Assembly (NCBI GenBank): GCA_963775275.1
Contig: CAVZII010000005.1
Span: 992,001 to 1,056,000, forward strand
Direction: 5' to 3'
DNA: 64,000 nt
Origin: JANWHQ01 sp963775275
Lineage (GTDB): Bacteria > Pseudomonadota > Alphaproteobacteria > Caulobacterales > Caulobacteraceae
Shown: positions 43,650-51,262 of the stretch, piece after piece
Position numbering within the stretch: the first letter of the stretch is position 1
Layout: the number at the start of each line of letters is the position of its first letter
Made by a program: the position numbers and the translations under genes
Notes under the pieces: model-generated
Seen by the model: only the letters and a program-made list of their open reading frames with translations
The model's database searches: none
What the model was told of the DNA's origin: nothing

Positions 43650-44108
43650 TCAGGCCGCCTTGGCGTCGGCTTCGATCACCTGCGCCTGGGCGCTGGTGGC
43701 GATCTCGATCCGGCGCGGCTTCATCTGCTCGGGAAGCTCCCGCTTCAGCTCGATGCGGAGCAGCCCGTCCACGAGCTCGGCGCCGGTGACCACCACATAG
43801 TCGGCGAGCTGGAACCGGCGCTCGAAGTTGCGCTCGGCCAGGCCGCGATGCAGGAAGCGGCGCGTCTCGTCATTGGCCGCCCTGTGGCCTTGGACGGTCA
43901 GGACGTTCTCCTTGACCTCCAGGTTCAGCTCATCGGGTCGGAAGCCCGCCACGGCGACCTCGATCCGATAGGCGTCCTGCCCCACCGTCTCGATGTTGTA
44001 GGGCGGATAGCCGTTCGGCTCGCCGGCCGCCGCGGCATCCAAAAGGGCCGCCAGACGGTCGAAGCCGACCACGGAGCGATAGAGCGGGGAAAAATCGACA
44101 GTGCGCAT
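43650..44108 (-). CDS. Small heat shock protein, Hsp20/IbpA-type
   Basis: A 152-residue alpha-crystallin-domain chaperone that holds unfolded proteins. It opens MRTVDFSPLYRSVVGFDRL, typical of class A rhizobial/IbpA proteins. The core has PPYNIETVGQDAYRIEVAVA and VQGHRAANDETRRFLHRGLA, and the terminal AxIxI-type motif appears as RRIEIA. ATG 44108 has AGGAGG eight bases upstream. The leader contains a TTGCT motif facing that ribosome site, as in ROSE RNA thermometers. Confidence 0.93.
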   Translation of the reverse strand: MRTVDFSPLYRSVVGFDRLAALLDAAAAGEPNGYPPYNIETVGQDAYRIEVAVAGFRPDELNLEVKENVLTVQGHRAANDETRRFLHRGLAERNFERRFQLADYVVVTGAELVDGLLRIELKRELPEQMKPRRIEIATSAQAQVIEADAKAA

Positions 44109-44190
44109 AACGACACCCTCCTCGGAAGCAAGGTTGCGGTTGTTGAGCAGAGCCAAAGCGAGCCATCTGGCCTCGCCTGGCCTGGGAGGC
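44109..44190 (-). promoter_or_regulatory. Candidate ROSE-type RNA thermometer of hsp20
   Basis: On the minus strand the last part of the leader reads TTGCT (44131-44127), four bases, then AGGAGG (44122-44117), eight bases, ATG. In ROSE elements a conserved U(U/C)GCU pairs against the ribosome site and melts with heat. Further upstream GC-rich arms could form the preceding helices. The identification is by motif and gene context only; no folding was done. Confidence 0.45.
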
Positions 44191-44337
44191 CCGGTCGAGC
44201 CAGCGCCTCCAATCTGTCTAGTTGGGAAGCCGGGCGCCGGGCCGCAAGAGGTCATGGAATGGCCGCAACGCGCCTATAGTGTCACTCGCCGGTCGGGCCA
44301 GCGTCCGATCATCCGCCCTCGGGGGAGGCCCACGCCC

Positions 44338-45243
44338 ATGATGCTCAAGCGCCTGGCCGCGGCCGTGATCGGCCTCGCCCTCGCCCTGACCGGGACCGGG
44401 ACGGCCCTCGCCAGCCACGCCTTCCCCAAGGCCATCCGGGCCGGGCCGCCCCCCGCCGAGGACGTGGACGTCCTGGCCGCCGTGGTGGACAACCCCGCCC
44501 GCGCGGCCCCCAACCGGGCCCGCGACCGCTGGCGCCATCCGCTACAGAGCCTGACCTTCTGGGGCCTGAGGCCCGGCGACGTGATCGTCGAGCTTGATCC
44601 GGGCGGCGGCTACTGGACCGAGATCCTCGCGCCCTTCGCCAAGCAGACCGGCGGACGCTACATCGCCGCCCTGCCGGACCTCGGCGATCCCAAGGTCACC
44701 GAGGAGGACAAGCGCGGTCGCGCCGCCTTCCTGGCGCGCTTCTCCGACGCGGCCAAATGGGGCAAGGTGGAAACCACCAGCTTCGGCCCGGGTCCCTCGC
44801 CGCTCGCGCCGGCCGGAACGGTCGACTTCATCCTGACCGCCCGCAACATCCACAACCTCATGTGGCGTGACATGGTGGACAAGGTGATGGCGGACGCCTT
44901 CGCGGCCCTTCGTCCGGGCGGCGTCTTCGCCGTGGAGGAGCATCGCGCCGACCCCCGGCCGATGGCGCCGGACGCGCGCGACGGCTACGTCTCGGAGGCC
45001 TTCGTCATCGCTGCGGCCAGGAAGGCGGGCTTCGCGCTTGACGGCTCCTCGGAGATCAACGCCAATCCCAAGGATTCCAAGAACCACCCCTTCGGCGTCT
45101 GGACCCTGCCGCCGACCCGGCGCAGCGCGCCGCCGGGCCAGCCGCCCAATCCCGCCTTCGATCACAGCCGCTATGACGCCATCGGCGAGAGCGACCGGAT
45201 GACCCTGCGCTTTCGCAAGCCCGAGGGGTCGGGCCGGCCTTGA
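44338..45243 (+). CDS. Exported methyltransferase-like protein 1
   Basis: A 301-residue protein with a Sec-type signal (residues 1-25, hydrophobic LAAAVIGLALALTGTGTALA). The body begins ARDRWRHPLQSLTFWGLRPGD, then ELDPGGGYWTEILAPF, a degenerate SAM-binding glycine motif. Later comes ALRPGGVFAVEEHRADP and near the end EINANPKDSKNHPFGVWTLP. It matches the secreted 'predicted methyltransferase' family (COG4798-like). A periplasmic SAM enzyme would lack its cofactor, so activity is doubtful. Overlaps the next paralogue as TTGA. Confidence 0.82.
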   Translation: MMLKRLAAAVIGLALALTGTGTALASHAFPKAIRAGPPPAEDVDVLAAVVDNPARAAPNRARDRWRHPLQSLTFWGLRPGDVIVELDPGGGYWTEILAPFAKQTGGRYIAALPDLGDPKVTEEDKRGRAAFLARFSDAAKWGKVETTSFGPGPSPLAPAGTVDFILTARNIHNLMWRDMVDKVMADAFAALRPGGVFAVEEHRADPRPMAPDARDGYVSEAFVIAAARKAGFALDGSSEINANPKDSKNHPFGVWTLPPTRRSAPPGQPPNPAFDHSRYDAIGESDRMTLRFRKPEGSGRP

Positions 45244-46142
45244 CGGGGCCTCGCCGCCCTAATGCCCTCTCGCGCCGCGGCCTGTTGGCCGGCGCCGCCG
45301 CCGTCGCCTGCCTGGCCGGCTGTGGCCGCAAGCCCAAGGCGCCCGGCGTCGCGTCCAAGCGGGGCGCCGCGTCCGCGACCCTGGAGCGGGCCGCAGCGGG
45401 GAGCTGGCGCAGCGCCCAGGACAAGGCCCGCGACCGCTGGCGCCATCCCGTGCAGGCTCTGCAGTTCTGGGGTCTGAAGCCCGGCGACGAGGTGGTGGAG
45501 TTCTGGCCGGGCGCGGGCTGGTACACCGACATCCTCGCCCCCTTCCTGACCGCGACGCACGGCCGGCTCTACGCCGCGAACCTCGAGGTCGACGACCCGT
45601 CCGAGCCGGCCGCCAAGGCGATCGACGAGGCCTATCGCAAGAAGCTCGCCGCGCGGCCCGACCTCTACGGCGCGGTGACCGTCACCACCTTCGGCGCCAG
45701 GAGCGGGCCGGTCGCGCCGGCGGGAACGGCGGACCTCGTCCTGTTCCTGCGAAACGTCCACAACTGGATGGCTGGCGGCATCGCCGAGAAGGCCCTGCGC
45801 GACGCCTATGCGGCGCTGAAGCCGGGCGGCGTGCTGGGCGTCGTCGAGCACCGCGCCAGGCCGGGCGGGCCCCAGGATCCCGCCGCCTCGAACGGCTATG
45901 TCCAGGAGGCCTATGTGAAGGAGCTCGCCAAGGAGGCCGGGTTCGCCTTCGCCGGCTCCAGCGAGATCAACGCCAATCCCAAGGACATCAAGGACTATCC
46001 CTTCGGCGTCTGGACCCTGCCGCCCACGCGCCTGTCCGCGCCGCGCGGCAAGCCGCCCGATCCGGCGTTCGACCATGCGAAGTATGACGCCATCGGCGAG
46101 AGCGATCGGATGACGCTGAAATTCGTCAAGCCGGCGCGCTGA
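45240..46142 (+). CDS. Exported methyltransferase-like protein 2
   Basis: A 300-residue paralogue of the preceding protein. Its N-terminus, RRGLLAGAAAVACLAGC, carries a twin-arginine-like start and a lipobox ending in Cys near residue 27, so it may be a lipoprotein. The core aligns: FWGLKPGDEVVEFWPGAGWY, ALKPGGVLGVVEHRA, EINANPKDIKDYPFGVWTLP. The glycine motif is degenerate, WPGAGW. TTG start at 45240 overlaps the previous stop. The duplicated, coupled pair is described as a finding. Confidence 0.82.
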   Translation: MTGPRRPNALSRRGLLAGAAAVACLAGCGRKPKAPGVASKRGAASATLERAAAGSWRSAQDKARDRWRHPVQALQFWGLKPGDEVVEFWPGAGWYTDILAPFLTATHGRLYAANLEVDDPSEPAAKAIDEAYRKKLAARPDLYGAVTVTTFGARSGPVAPAGTADLVLFLRNVHNWMAGGIAEKALRDAYAALKPGGVLGVVEHRARPGGPQDPAASNGYVQEAYVKELAKEAGFAFAGSSEINANPKDIKDYPFGVWTLPPTRLSAPRGKPPDPAFDHAKYDAIGESDRMTLKFVKPAR

Positions 46143-46231
46143 CCGGGCGCCCGATTGCCGCCGCGCGCGATGCAGTTTATCCGATGGCGCTTCAGGCGCG
46201 CCGCGACCGGCGGCCGGGGAAGGAAGCCGCC

Positions 46232-46534
46232 ATGGCCACGCTGGAAGAGATCACGGACCGTCTGAAGACCGCGGTGAGCAGCCAGCCCGTCGCCGGCAAG
46301 ACCGTGACGCTCGACCTGAAGGGCGAAGGCTACATCCACATCGACGGAACATCGGTGACCAACGACAACGCGCCGGCCGACTGCACGGTGATCGTCTCCA
46401 AGGACGACCTGGTGGCCATGACCCAAGGCGCGCTCGACCCGACCACCGCCTTCATGACCGGCAAGCTGAAGATCAATGGCGACATGTCCGTCGCCATGGC
46501 GCTGCAGCCGATCCTGGCCCGGGCTAAAGGCTGA
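46232..46534 (+). CDS. SCP2 sterol-binding-family protein
   Basis: A 100-residue protein of the SCP2 lipid-binding fold. It has LDLKGEGYIHIDG, then ADCTVIVSKDDLVAMTQGAL and FMTGKLKINGDMSVAMAL, the family's C-terminal helix motif. Members bind lipids or acyl chains in the cytoplasm. GGGGAAGGAAG lies before ATG 46232. Two bases separate it from the following hydrolase start, so the two are coupled. Confidence 0.9.
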   Translation: MATLEEITDRLKTAVSSQPVAGKTVTLDLKGEGYIHIDGTSVTNDNAPADCTVIVSKDDLVAMTQGALDPTTAFMTGKLKINGDMSVAMALQPILARAKG

Positions 46535-46536
46535 GC

Positions 46537-47493
46537 TTGGGCGCGTCCGCGCCGCTCCTCTCCATCCCCGAGGCGCCGGCGCCCGAGGGCGCGCGGGCCC
46601 AATGGTTCGAAGGCCAGGACGGGCTGCGTCTGCGGGCCGCGGTCTTCCCCGGCCCCGAAAAGGCGCGCGGCTCGGTCGTGCTGAGCCCGGGCCGGGCCGA
46701 GCCCCTGGAGAAGTACTTCGAGGTCGCCGGCGAGCTGAACGCGCGCGGCTTCCACGTCCTGGCGCACGACTGGCGCGGCCAGGGCCTGTCTGACCGCCTG
46801 CTCGTGGACCGGCGCAAGGGGCACGCCCAGGGGCTTGATCCCTTCCTCGAGGATTTCGCCCTTCTGCTGGACCGGTTCGGATCCGAGCTGCCCGATCCCT
46901 GGATCCTGCTCGGCCACTCGATGGGCGGCTGCCTGAACCTCCTCAGCCTCGCGCGCGGGGAGCCGCGGTTCGCCGCCGCTGCGCTGACCGCCCCAATGCT
47001 CGGCGTGCCCACCGGCCCCGTCCCGCCGGCCCTGGCGCGGCGGCTGTGCGCCCTGATGGCGCGGCTCGGGCGCGCGGGCGATTACCTGACCAAGGAGCCG
47101 AACCTCCCGGACGAGGACTTCGAGGGCAACTTCCTGACCCACGACCGGCGCCGCTTCTCGCGGTTCAAGGCCCAGCTCGCGGCCTGTCCCGACCTGGCGC
47201 TCGGCGGGGTGACCTGGGGCTGGGTCGCCTTCGCCCTGGACGCGGCGGCCGAGGTCGCCCGACCGGGGGCGATGGAAGGGATCGCCTTGCCCGTGAGCCT
47301 GATCCTCGCCGGGGAGGAGAAGATCGTCCTCAATCCGCCGAGCCGGGCGGCCGCGGCCCGGCTCCCCCACGGCCGTTGCGTCACCGTCGAGGGCGCGCGC
47401 CACGAGATCCTGATGGAGACCGACGAGCGCCGCGCCGCCTTCTGGCGCGAATTCGACGCCCTGGTTGACCCGCTCACGCCGCCGCGCGCCTGA
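46537..47493 (+). CDS. Alpha/beta hydrolase, lysophospholipase/monoacylglycerol lipase-like
   Basis: A 318-residue hydrolase. VLSPGRAEPLEKYFEVAGEL is the family's oxyanion region, LLGHSMGGCLNLL holds the nucleophile GHSMG near residue 127, and LILAGEEKIV and ARHEILMETD supply the acid and His. This is the serine aminopeptidase S33 / PldB-like branch. The start is TTG 46537. With an SCP2 protein just upstream, a lipid substrate is a reasonable guess. Its last 20 bases overlap hisN on the opposite strand. Confidence 0.85.
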   Translation: MGASAPLLSIPEAPAPEGARAQWFEGQDGLRLRAAVFPGPEKARGSVVLSPGRAEPLEKYFEVAGELNARGFHVLAHDWRGQGLSDRLLVDRRKGHAQGLDPFLEDFALLLDRFGSELPDPWILLGHSMGGCLNLLSLARGEPRFAAAALTAPMLGVPTGPVPPALARRLCALMARLGRAGDYLTKEPNLPDEDFEGNFLTHDRRRFSRFKAQLAACPDLALGGVTWGWVAFALDAAAEVARPGAMEGIALPVSLILAGEEKIVLNPPSRAAAARLPHGRCVTVEGARHEILMETDERRAAFWREFDALVDPLTPPRA

Positions 47494-48286
47494 GCGCGAC
47501 CAGCGCCTCCTCAAGGCATCTGCGGTCGCCGGCGATGGCGAGCTGGCCGCCGTTGCGGCCGATGCGCTCGCCGCGCCAGTCGGTGACCAGCCCGCCAGCG
47601 CCCTCGACCACGGGCACCGCCGCCTCCACGTCCCAGCTCTTGAGCCCCGCCTCCAGCACCAGGTCCATCCGGCCGGCCGCCACCATGGCGTAGGCGTAGG
47701 CGTCGCAGCTGTAGCGGGCCAGCCGCGCGGCGGCGCGCACCTGGCTCCAGGCGCCCTGCTCGGCCCCGTTGAACAGCCCCTCCGGGTTGGTGGTGGCGAT
47801 CACCGCCTCGGTCAGCTGCGGGCAGGGCCGCACGGCCAGGGGTTCGCTCCGCCCCCGGCTCATCAGGCGCGAGCCGGCCGCCGAGCCGATGTAGAGCTCG
47901 TCCAACCAAGGCTGGCCGATCGAGCCCAGCACGGGCTCGCCCTCGAACCTCAGGGCGATGAGGGTGGTCCACAGAGGCAGGCCCGCGATGAATCCGCGGG
48001 TGCCGTCGATCGGGTCGATCACCCAGACGAAGTCGGCGCCCGACCGCTCCTCACCCAGCTCCTCGCCGATCACGCCGTGACCCGGGAAGCGCTCGCCGAT
48101 CAGGCGCCGGACTGCCGCCTCGGCGTCGTGGTCGGCCCGGGTCACTGGATCGAAGGCGCCAGCGGCGCCCTTGTCCTTCAGGCCGTGGTCGGACCGGAAC
48201 AGCGGCAGGATCTCCGCGGCGGAGGCGCGGTTAAGCTCGATCAGGAAGGCGTCGAGCTCGGCCAGGCGTTCGTGGCTGAGAGGCAT
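47474..48286 (-). CDS. hisN: Histidinol-phosphatase/inositol monophosphatase-family protein
   Basis: A 270-residue metal-dependent phosphatase. It has GEELGEE, the metal-site DPIDGTRGFIAGLPLWT near residue 85, and KSWDVEAAVPVVEGAGG near 222. GTRGFI with a following LPLW fits the HisN type, which dephosphorylates histidinol phosphate, better than inositol monophosphatase. No other his gene is nearby. ATG 48286 gives the normal length; the third 166-bp repeat lies 128 bases upstream of it. Confidence 0.85.
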   Translation of the reverse strand: MPLSHERLAELDAFLIELNRASAAEILPLFRSDHGLKDKGAAGAFDPVTRADHDAEAAVRRLIGERFPGHGVIGEELGEERSGADFVWVIDPIDGTRGFIAGLPLWTTLIALRFEGEPVLGSIGQPWLDELYIGSAAGSRLMSRGRSEPLAVRPCPQLTEAVIATTNPEGLFNGAEQGAWSQVRAAARLARYSCDAYAYAMVAAGRMDLVLEAGLKSWDVEAAVPVVEGAGGLVTDWRGERIGRNGGQLAIAGDRRCLEEALVALRRAAA

Positions 48287-48414
48287 CGGCCTGCCTTAGA
48301 TCGATTTCGGGCCCACCGGCCAGACCGAAGGTCTGCCGCGGGATGAACTCCGTGGAAGCCGCATCGCCTCGGAACGCCCTCGCTCGAGCGCCCCCGGACC
48401 ATGCGCGTCGCGCG

Positions 48415-48580
48415 CTAGTGTGGTGGATCAGAAGTTCGCATGATGATGGCGGCTCCCGCAGTTGCGAACTTCTGATCCTTAAACCACACTAGAATCATAG
48501 ACTTGCTAGTGTCCCGATCGATTCCGAAGTTCGCATCTGCCTGGCAAAAAGCGCTGGCGAACTTCGGAATCGGACACTAG
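48415..48580. repeat. 166-bp two-hairpin CTAG repeat, copy 3
   Basis: Hairpin A 48415-48492 and B 48506-48580 with spacer 48493-48505 have the same lengths as the other copies. Differences are concentrated in the loop of A (GGCTCCCGCAGT instead of GGCGCCCTCGGC), the spacer, and the bulge of B (CCCGAT for CCTTAT). The stem arms are nearly unchanged. The right CTAG contains the regA stop codon on the minus strand. It lies downstream of regA and upstream of hisN. Confidence 0.95.
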
Positions 48581-49134
48581 CGCGGCGCCCGCTTGGCGAG
48601 GATCCGCTGGAGCGTGCGCCGGTGCATGTTGAGCCGCCGCGCCGTCTCCGAGACATTGTGGTTGCACAGCTCGAAGACGCGCTGGATGTGCTCCCAGCGC
48701 ACCCGGTCGGCGGACATGGGATTCTCGGGCGGCGCCGGCGCCTCGCCCGGCAGAGCCAGCAGGGCGCGCATCACATCGTCCGCGTCGGCGGGCTTGGACA
48801 GATAGTCCACCGCGCCCGCCTTCACCGCGGCGACCGCGGTGGCGATGTTGCCGTAGCCGGTCATCATGATGACTCGCGCGTCCGGCCGGACGTCCTTGAT
48901 CGTCTCCACCACCTTGAGCCCGTTGCCGTCCTCGAGCCGCATGTCGAGCACGGCGAACGCGGGGGGACGGGCCTTCACTGCGGCCAGCGCCTCGGCGACG
49001 CTGCCCACGGCCTGGGTCTCGAACCCGCGGGCGTCCAGGGCGCGCCCCAGCCTCATGCGCAACGGCGCGTCGTCGTCGAGCAGCAGCAGGCTTCGATCCG
49101 GCAGGTCGGCGACGGAGGCCGATACTTCGCTCAT
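48577..49134 (-). CDS. regA: Redox response regulator, ActR/RegA/PrrA family
   Basis: A 185-residue response regulator with receiver domain LLLLDDDAPLRMRLG and phospho-acceptor Asp in AVLDMRLEDG near residue 65, MMTGYGN, and a C-terminal Fis-type helix-turn-helix. The last helix SETARRLNMHRRTLQRILAK is the diagnostic, nearly invariant end of RegA/ActR/PrrA. Such regulators switch respiration, CO2 and nitrogen fixation with oxygen. ATG 49134 gives family length; ATG 49221 is an alternative. Its TAG stop is made by the 166-bp repeat end. Confidence 0.94.
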   Translation of the reverse strand: MSEVSASVADLPDRSLLLLDDDAPLRMRLGRALDARGFETQAVGSVAEALAAVKARPPAFAVLDMRLEDGNGLKVVETIKDVRPDARVIMMTGYGNIATAVAAVKAGAVDYLSKPADADDVMRALLALPGEAPAPPENPMSADRVRWEHIQRVFELCNHNVSETARRLNMHRRTLQRILAKRAPR

Positions 49135-49257
49135 GGCCTGTTCCCGGGCGGCGTTCTCGGGCGGCAAGTCCGCCCCGAACGGGCTTATGCGGCATATTGT
49201 CGCTTGTGGGGCGAGCCGCAAGCTTTGCCTGGGGAAAGCTTGGGATCGCCGTCGGCG

Positions 49258-50619
49258 CTAGCCGATCGGGGCCGCCTCTACGGTCGCGCGCGGCCAGCGG
49301 GCCGCCACGATGGCGCCGCCGCCGCGCCCGTTCCTGAACTCCACGCTCGCGCCGGTGTGCTCGAGCAGGGTCTTGGCGATGAAAAAGCCGAGGCCCATCC
49401 CCGAGTGGTGGGACCGGGATCCTTCGCCGGAGGCCCGGCTGGTGACATAGGGCTGGCCGAGCTTGGTCAGGATGTCCGGCGCGAAACCAGGCCCGTCGTC
49501 GCGCACCTCGATCGACACGAACTGCGGGTCGAAGCGCGCGGTGACCAGCACGTCCGAAGCGGCGAAGTCCACTGCGTTGTCCACCAGGGAGGTCATCGCC
49601 CGCATCACCTCGGGCATGCGCCGCACATAGGGCGCGCCTTCGCCCGGCGCGCCGGTGACGACCGCCTCGACGCGCACCGGCGCTTCGGCGTGCGGCTCGA
49701 CCACCTCGTTGACGAGCTGCACCAGGCTCATGCGCGCATGCATCTCGTCCTCGGCTTCCGGCGCCTCGGTGAGCCGCTGCAGGATCTCCCGGCAGCGCGC
49801 GGTCTGGGACAGCAGGAGCTTGGCGTCCTCGCGGACGCTGTCAGGACCTTCGCGGGCCAGCTCCTTGGCGACCACCGACAGGGTGGCCAGCGGCGTTCCG
49901 AGCTCGTGCGCGGCCGCGGCGGCGAGGCCGCCAAGGGCCGAGAGCCGCTGTTCGCGGGCGAGCACGGCCTGGGTGAGGTGCAGGGCAAGCTCCATGCGCT
50001 CGGCCTGGCGCGCGGTCAGCCAGGCGTTGCCTGCAGTGAAGGCCACCCCCGCGGCGACGCCTGCCGCCGCCCCGAAGCGGTAGAGCAGCGGCGGCGAGAA
50101 GACGCCTCCGTCCGGCCATGGCAGCGGCAGCGACCAGACCGCGATCAGCACCGCGCAGACGACCGCCAGCGCCGCCAGGGCCGCGGCGCAACGCCAGCTC
50201 AGGCTGGACGCGGCCAGCATCACCGGCGCGATCAGCAAGAGGGCGAAGGGATTGATCACGCCCCCGGTCAAGGCCAGCACGCCGGTCAGCTGCATGATGT
50301 CGAAGGCCAGTTGGAGCAGGGCCTCCAGGTTCGTCGCCGTGCGCCCGCGCCGCCCGATGAGGCTGACGAGGATGTTGACCGCGGCGCTCGAGCCGATCAG
50401 CGCCGCGCACAGAAGGTAGGGCGGCTTGAAGCCGAAGAGCAGCACGACCGCCGTCAGGGCCAGGGCCTGGCCGGCGACCGCAGCCCAGCGAAGCCTGGTG
50501 ATGGTGTCGAGCCTGAGGCCGCGCCAGTTCAGCCAGGCGCCGCCCAGGCCGTCGGCTTGCAAGGCCGCGTCCAGGGCGTTACCGGCCATGATAGAGGATG
50601 GCGTCGAGGCGGTGGCCAT
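49258..50619 (-). CDS. regB: Redox sensor histidine kinase, ActS/RegB/PrrB family
   Basis: A 453-residue membrane kinase. Six hydrophobic spans occupy about residues 43-190 and contain GGVINPFALLLIAP, the family's conserved quinone-sensing loop. The H-box AAAAHELGTPLATLSVVAKE lies near residue 235, with a Cys in TARCREILQRL after it at the place of the redox cysteine. Then N and G boxes SLVDNAVDFA, DDGPGF and GMGLGFFIAKTLLEHTGA. It senses quinone pool state and phosphorylates RegA. Divergent from senC, 123 bases upstream of regA. Confidence 0.94.
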   Translation of the reverse strand: MATASTPSSIMAGNALDAALQADGLGGAWLNWRGLRLDTITRLRWAAVAGQALALTAVVLLFGFKPPYLLCAALIGSSAAVNILVSLIGRRGRTATNLEALLQLAFDIMQLTGVLALTGGVINPFALLLIAPVMLAASSLSWRCAAALAALAVVCAVLIAVWSLPLPWPDGGVFSPPLLYRFGAAAGVAAGVAFTAGNAWLTARQAERMELALHLTQAVLAREQRLSALGGLAAAAAHELGTPLATLSVVAKELAREGPDSVREDAKLLLSQTARCREILQRLTEAPEAEDEMHARMSLVQLVNEVVEPHAEAPVRVEAVVTGAPGEGAPYVRRMPEVMRAMTSLVDNAVDFAASDVLVTARFDPQFVSIEVRDDGPGFAPDILTKLGQPYVTSRASGEGSRSHHSGMGLGFFIAKTLLEHTGASVEFRNGRGGGAIVAARWPRATVEAAPIG

Positions 50620-50674
50620 GAGCTGGTTCGCGTGGCGGCCGGTTCTATATCAGCCCCGAAGAGGCCTGACTGTC

Positions 50675-51244
50675 ATGATTCCAGTATCTCGCCGGCGCGT
50701 ATCGGGTCTATTCGCCGCAGCCCTTTGCCTGGCGGCATGCGCCCGCCACGACCAGGTCGAGATCGGCGGGCCCTTCAGGCTGATCGACCAGCACGGCCGC
50801 GCCCAGGACCAGTCCCTGCTCAAGGGCAAGTGGACGGCGGTCTTCTTCGGCTACACCTTCTGTCCCGACGTCTGCCCCACGACCTTGCAGACCCTCGGCG
50901 TCGCGCAGGACCGGCTGGGTCCCAAGGCGGCGCGCCTGCAGGTGGTGTTCATCACCGTCGACCCCGACCGGGATACCCCCGCCCAGCTTCGCGCCTATCT
51001 GTCGAGCCCGGCCTTCCCCAAGGGGACGATCGGCCTGACCGGTTCGCGCGAGGCCGTGGCGGCGGCGGCGAAGGCCTACCACGTCTTCTACCAGAAGCAG
51101 GGCTCGGGCGACGACTACACGGTCGAGCACTCCTCGGCCGTCTACCTGATGAGCCCCAAGGGCAGGTTCGACCGCGTGATCGCCTACGGCCTCACGCCGG
51201 ACGAGATCGTCCGGCAGATATCGGAAGCCATGCGCGGAGCCTGA
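50675..51244 (+). CDS. senC: SCO1/SenC/PrrC copper chaperone
   Basis: A 189-residue lipoprotein-anchored thioredoxin-fold protein. The N-terminal lipobox LAAC lies near residue 21. The copper site is TFCPDVCP (CxxxC near residue 65), and TVEHSSAVYLM near 155 supplies the histidine ligand. It loads copper into cytochrome oxidase CuA and is linked to RegB/RegA in many alphaproteobacteria. ATG 50675 is chosen from family length. Diverges from regB and ends 18 bases from the convergent autotransporter. Confidence 0.93.
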   Translation: MIPVSRRRVSGLFAAALCLAACARHDQVEIGGPFRLIDQHGRAQDQSLLKGKWTAVFFGYTFCPDVCPTTLQTLGVAQDRLGPKAARLQVVFITVDPDRDTPAQLRAYLSSPAFPKGTIGLTGSREAVAAAAKAYHVFYQKQGSGDDYTVEHSSAVYLMSPKGRFDRVIAYGLTPDEIVRQISEAMRGA

Positions 51245-51262
51245 ATGGCGGACGCCGGGCGC

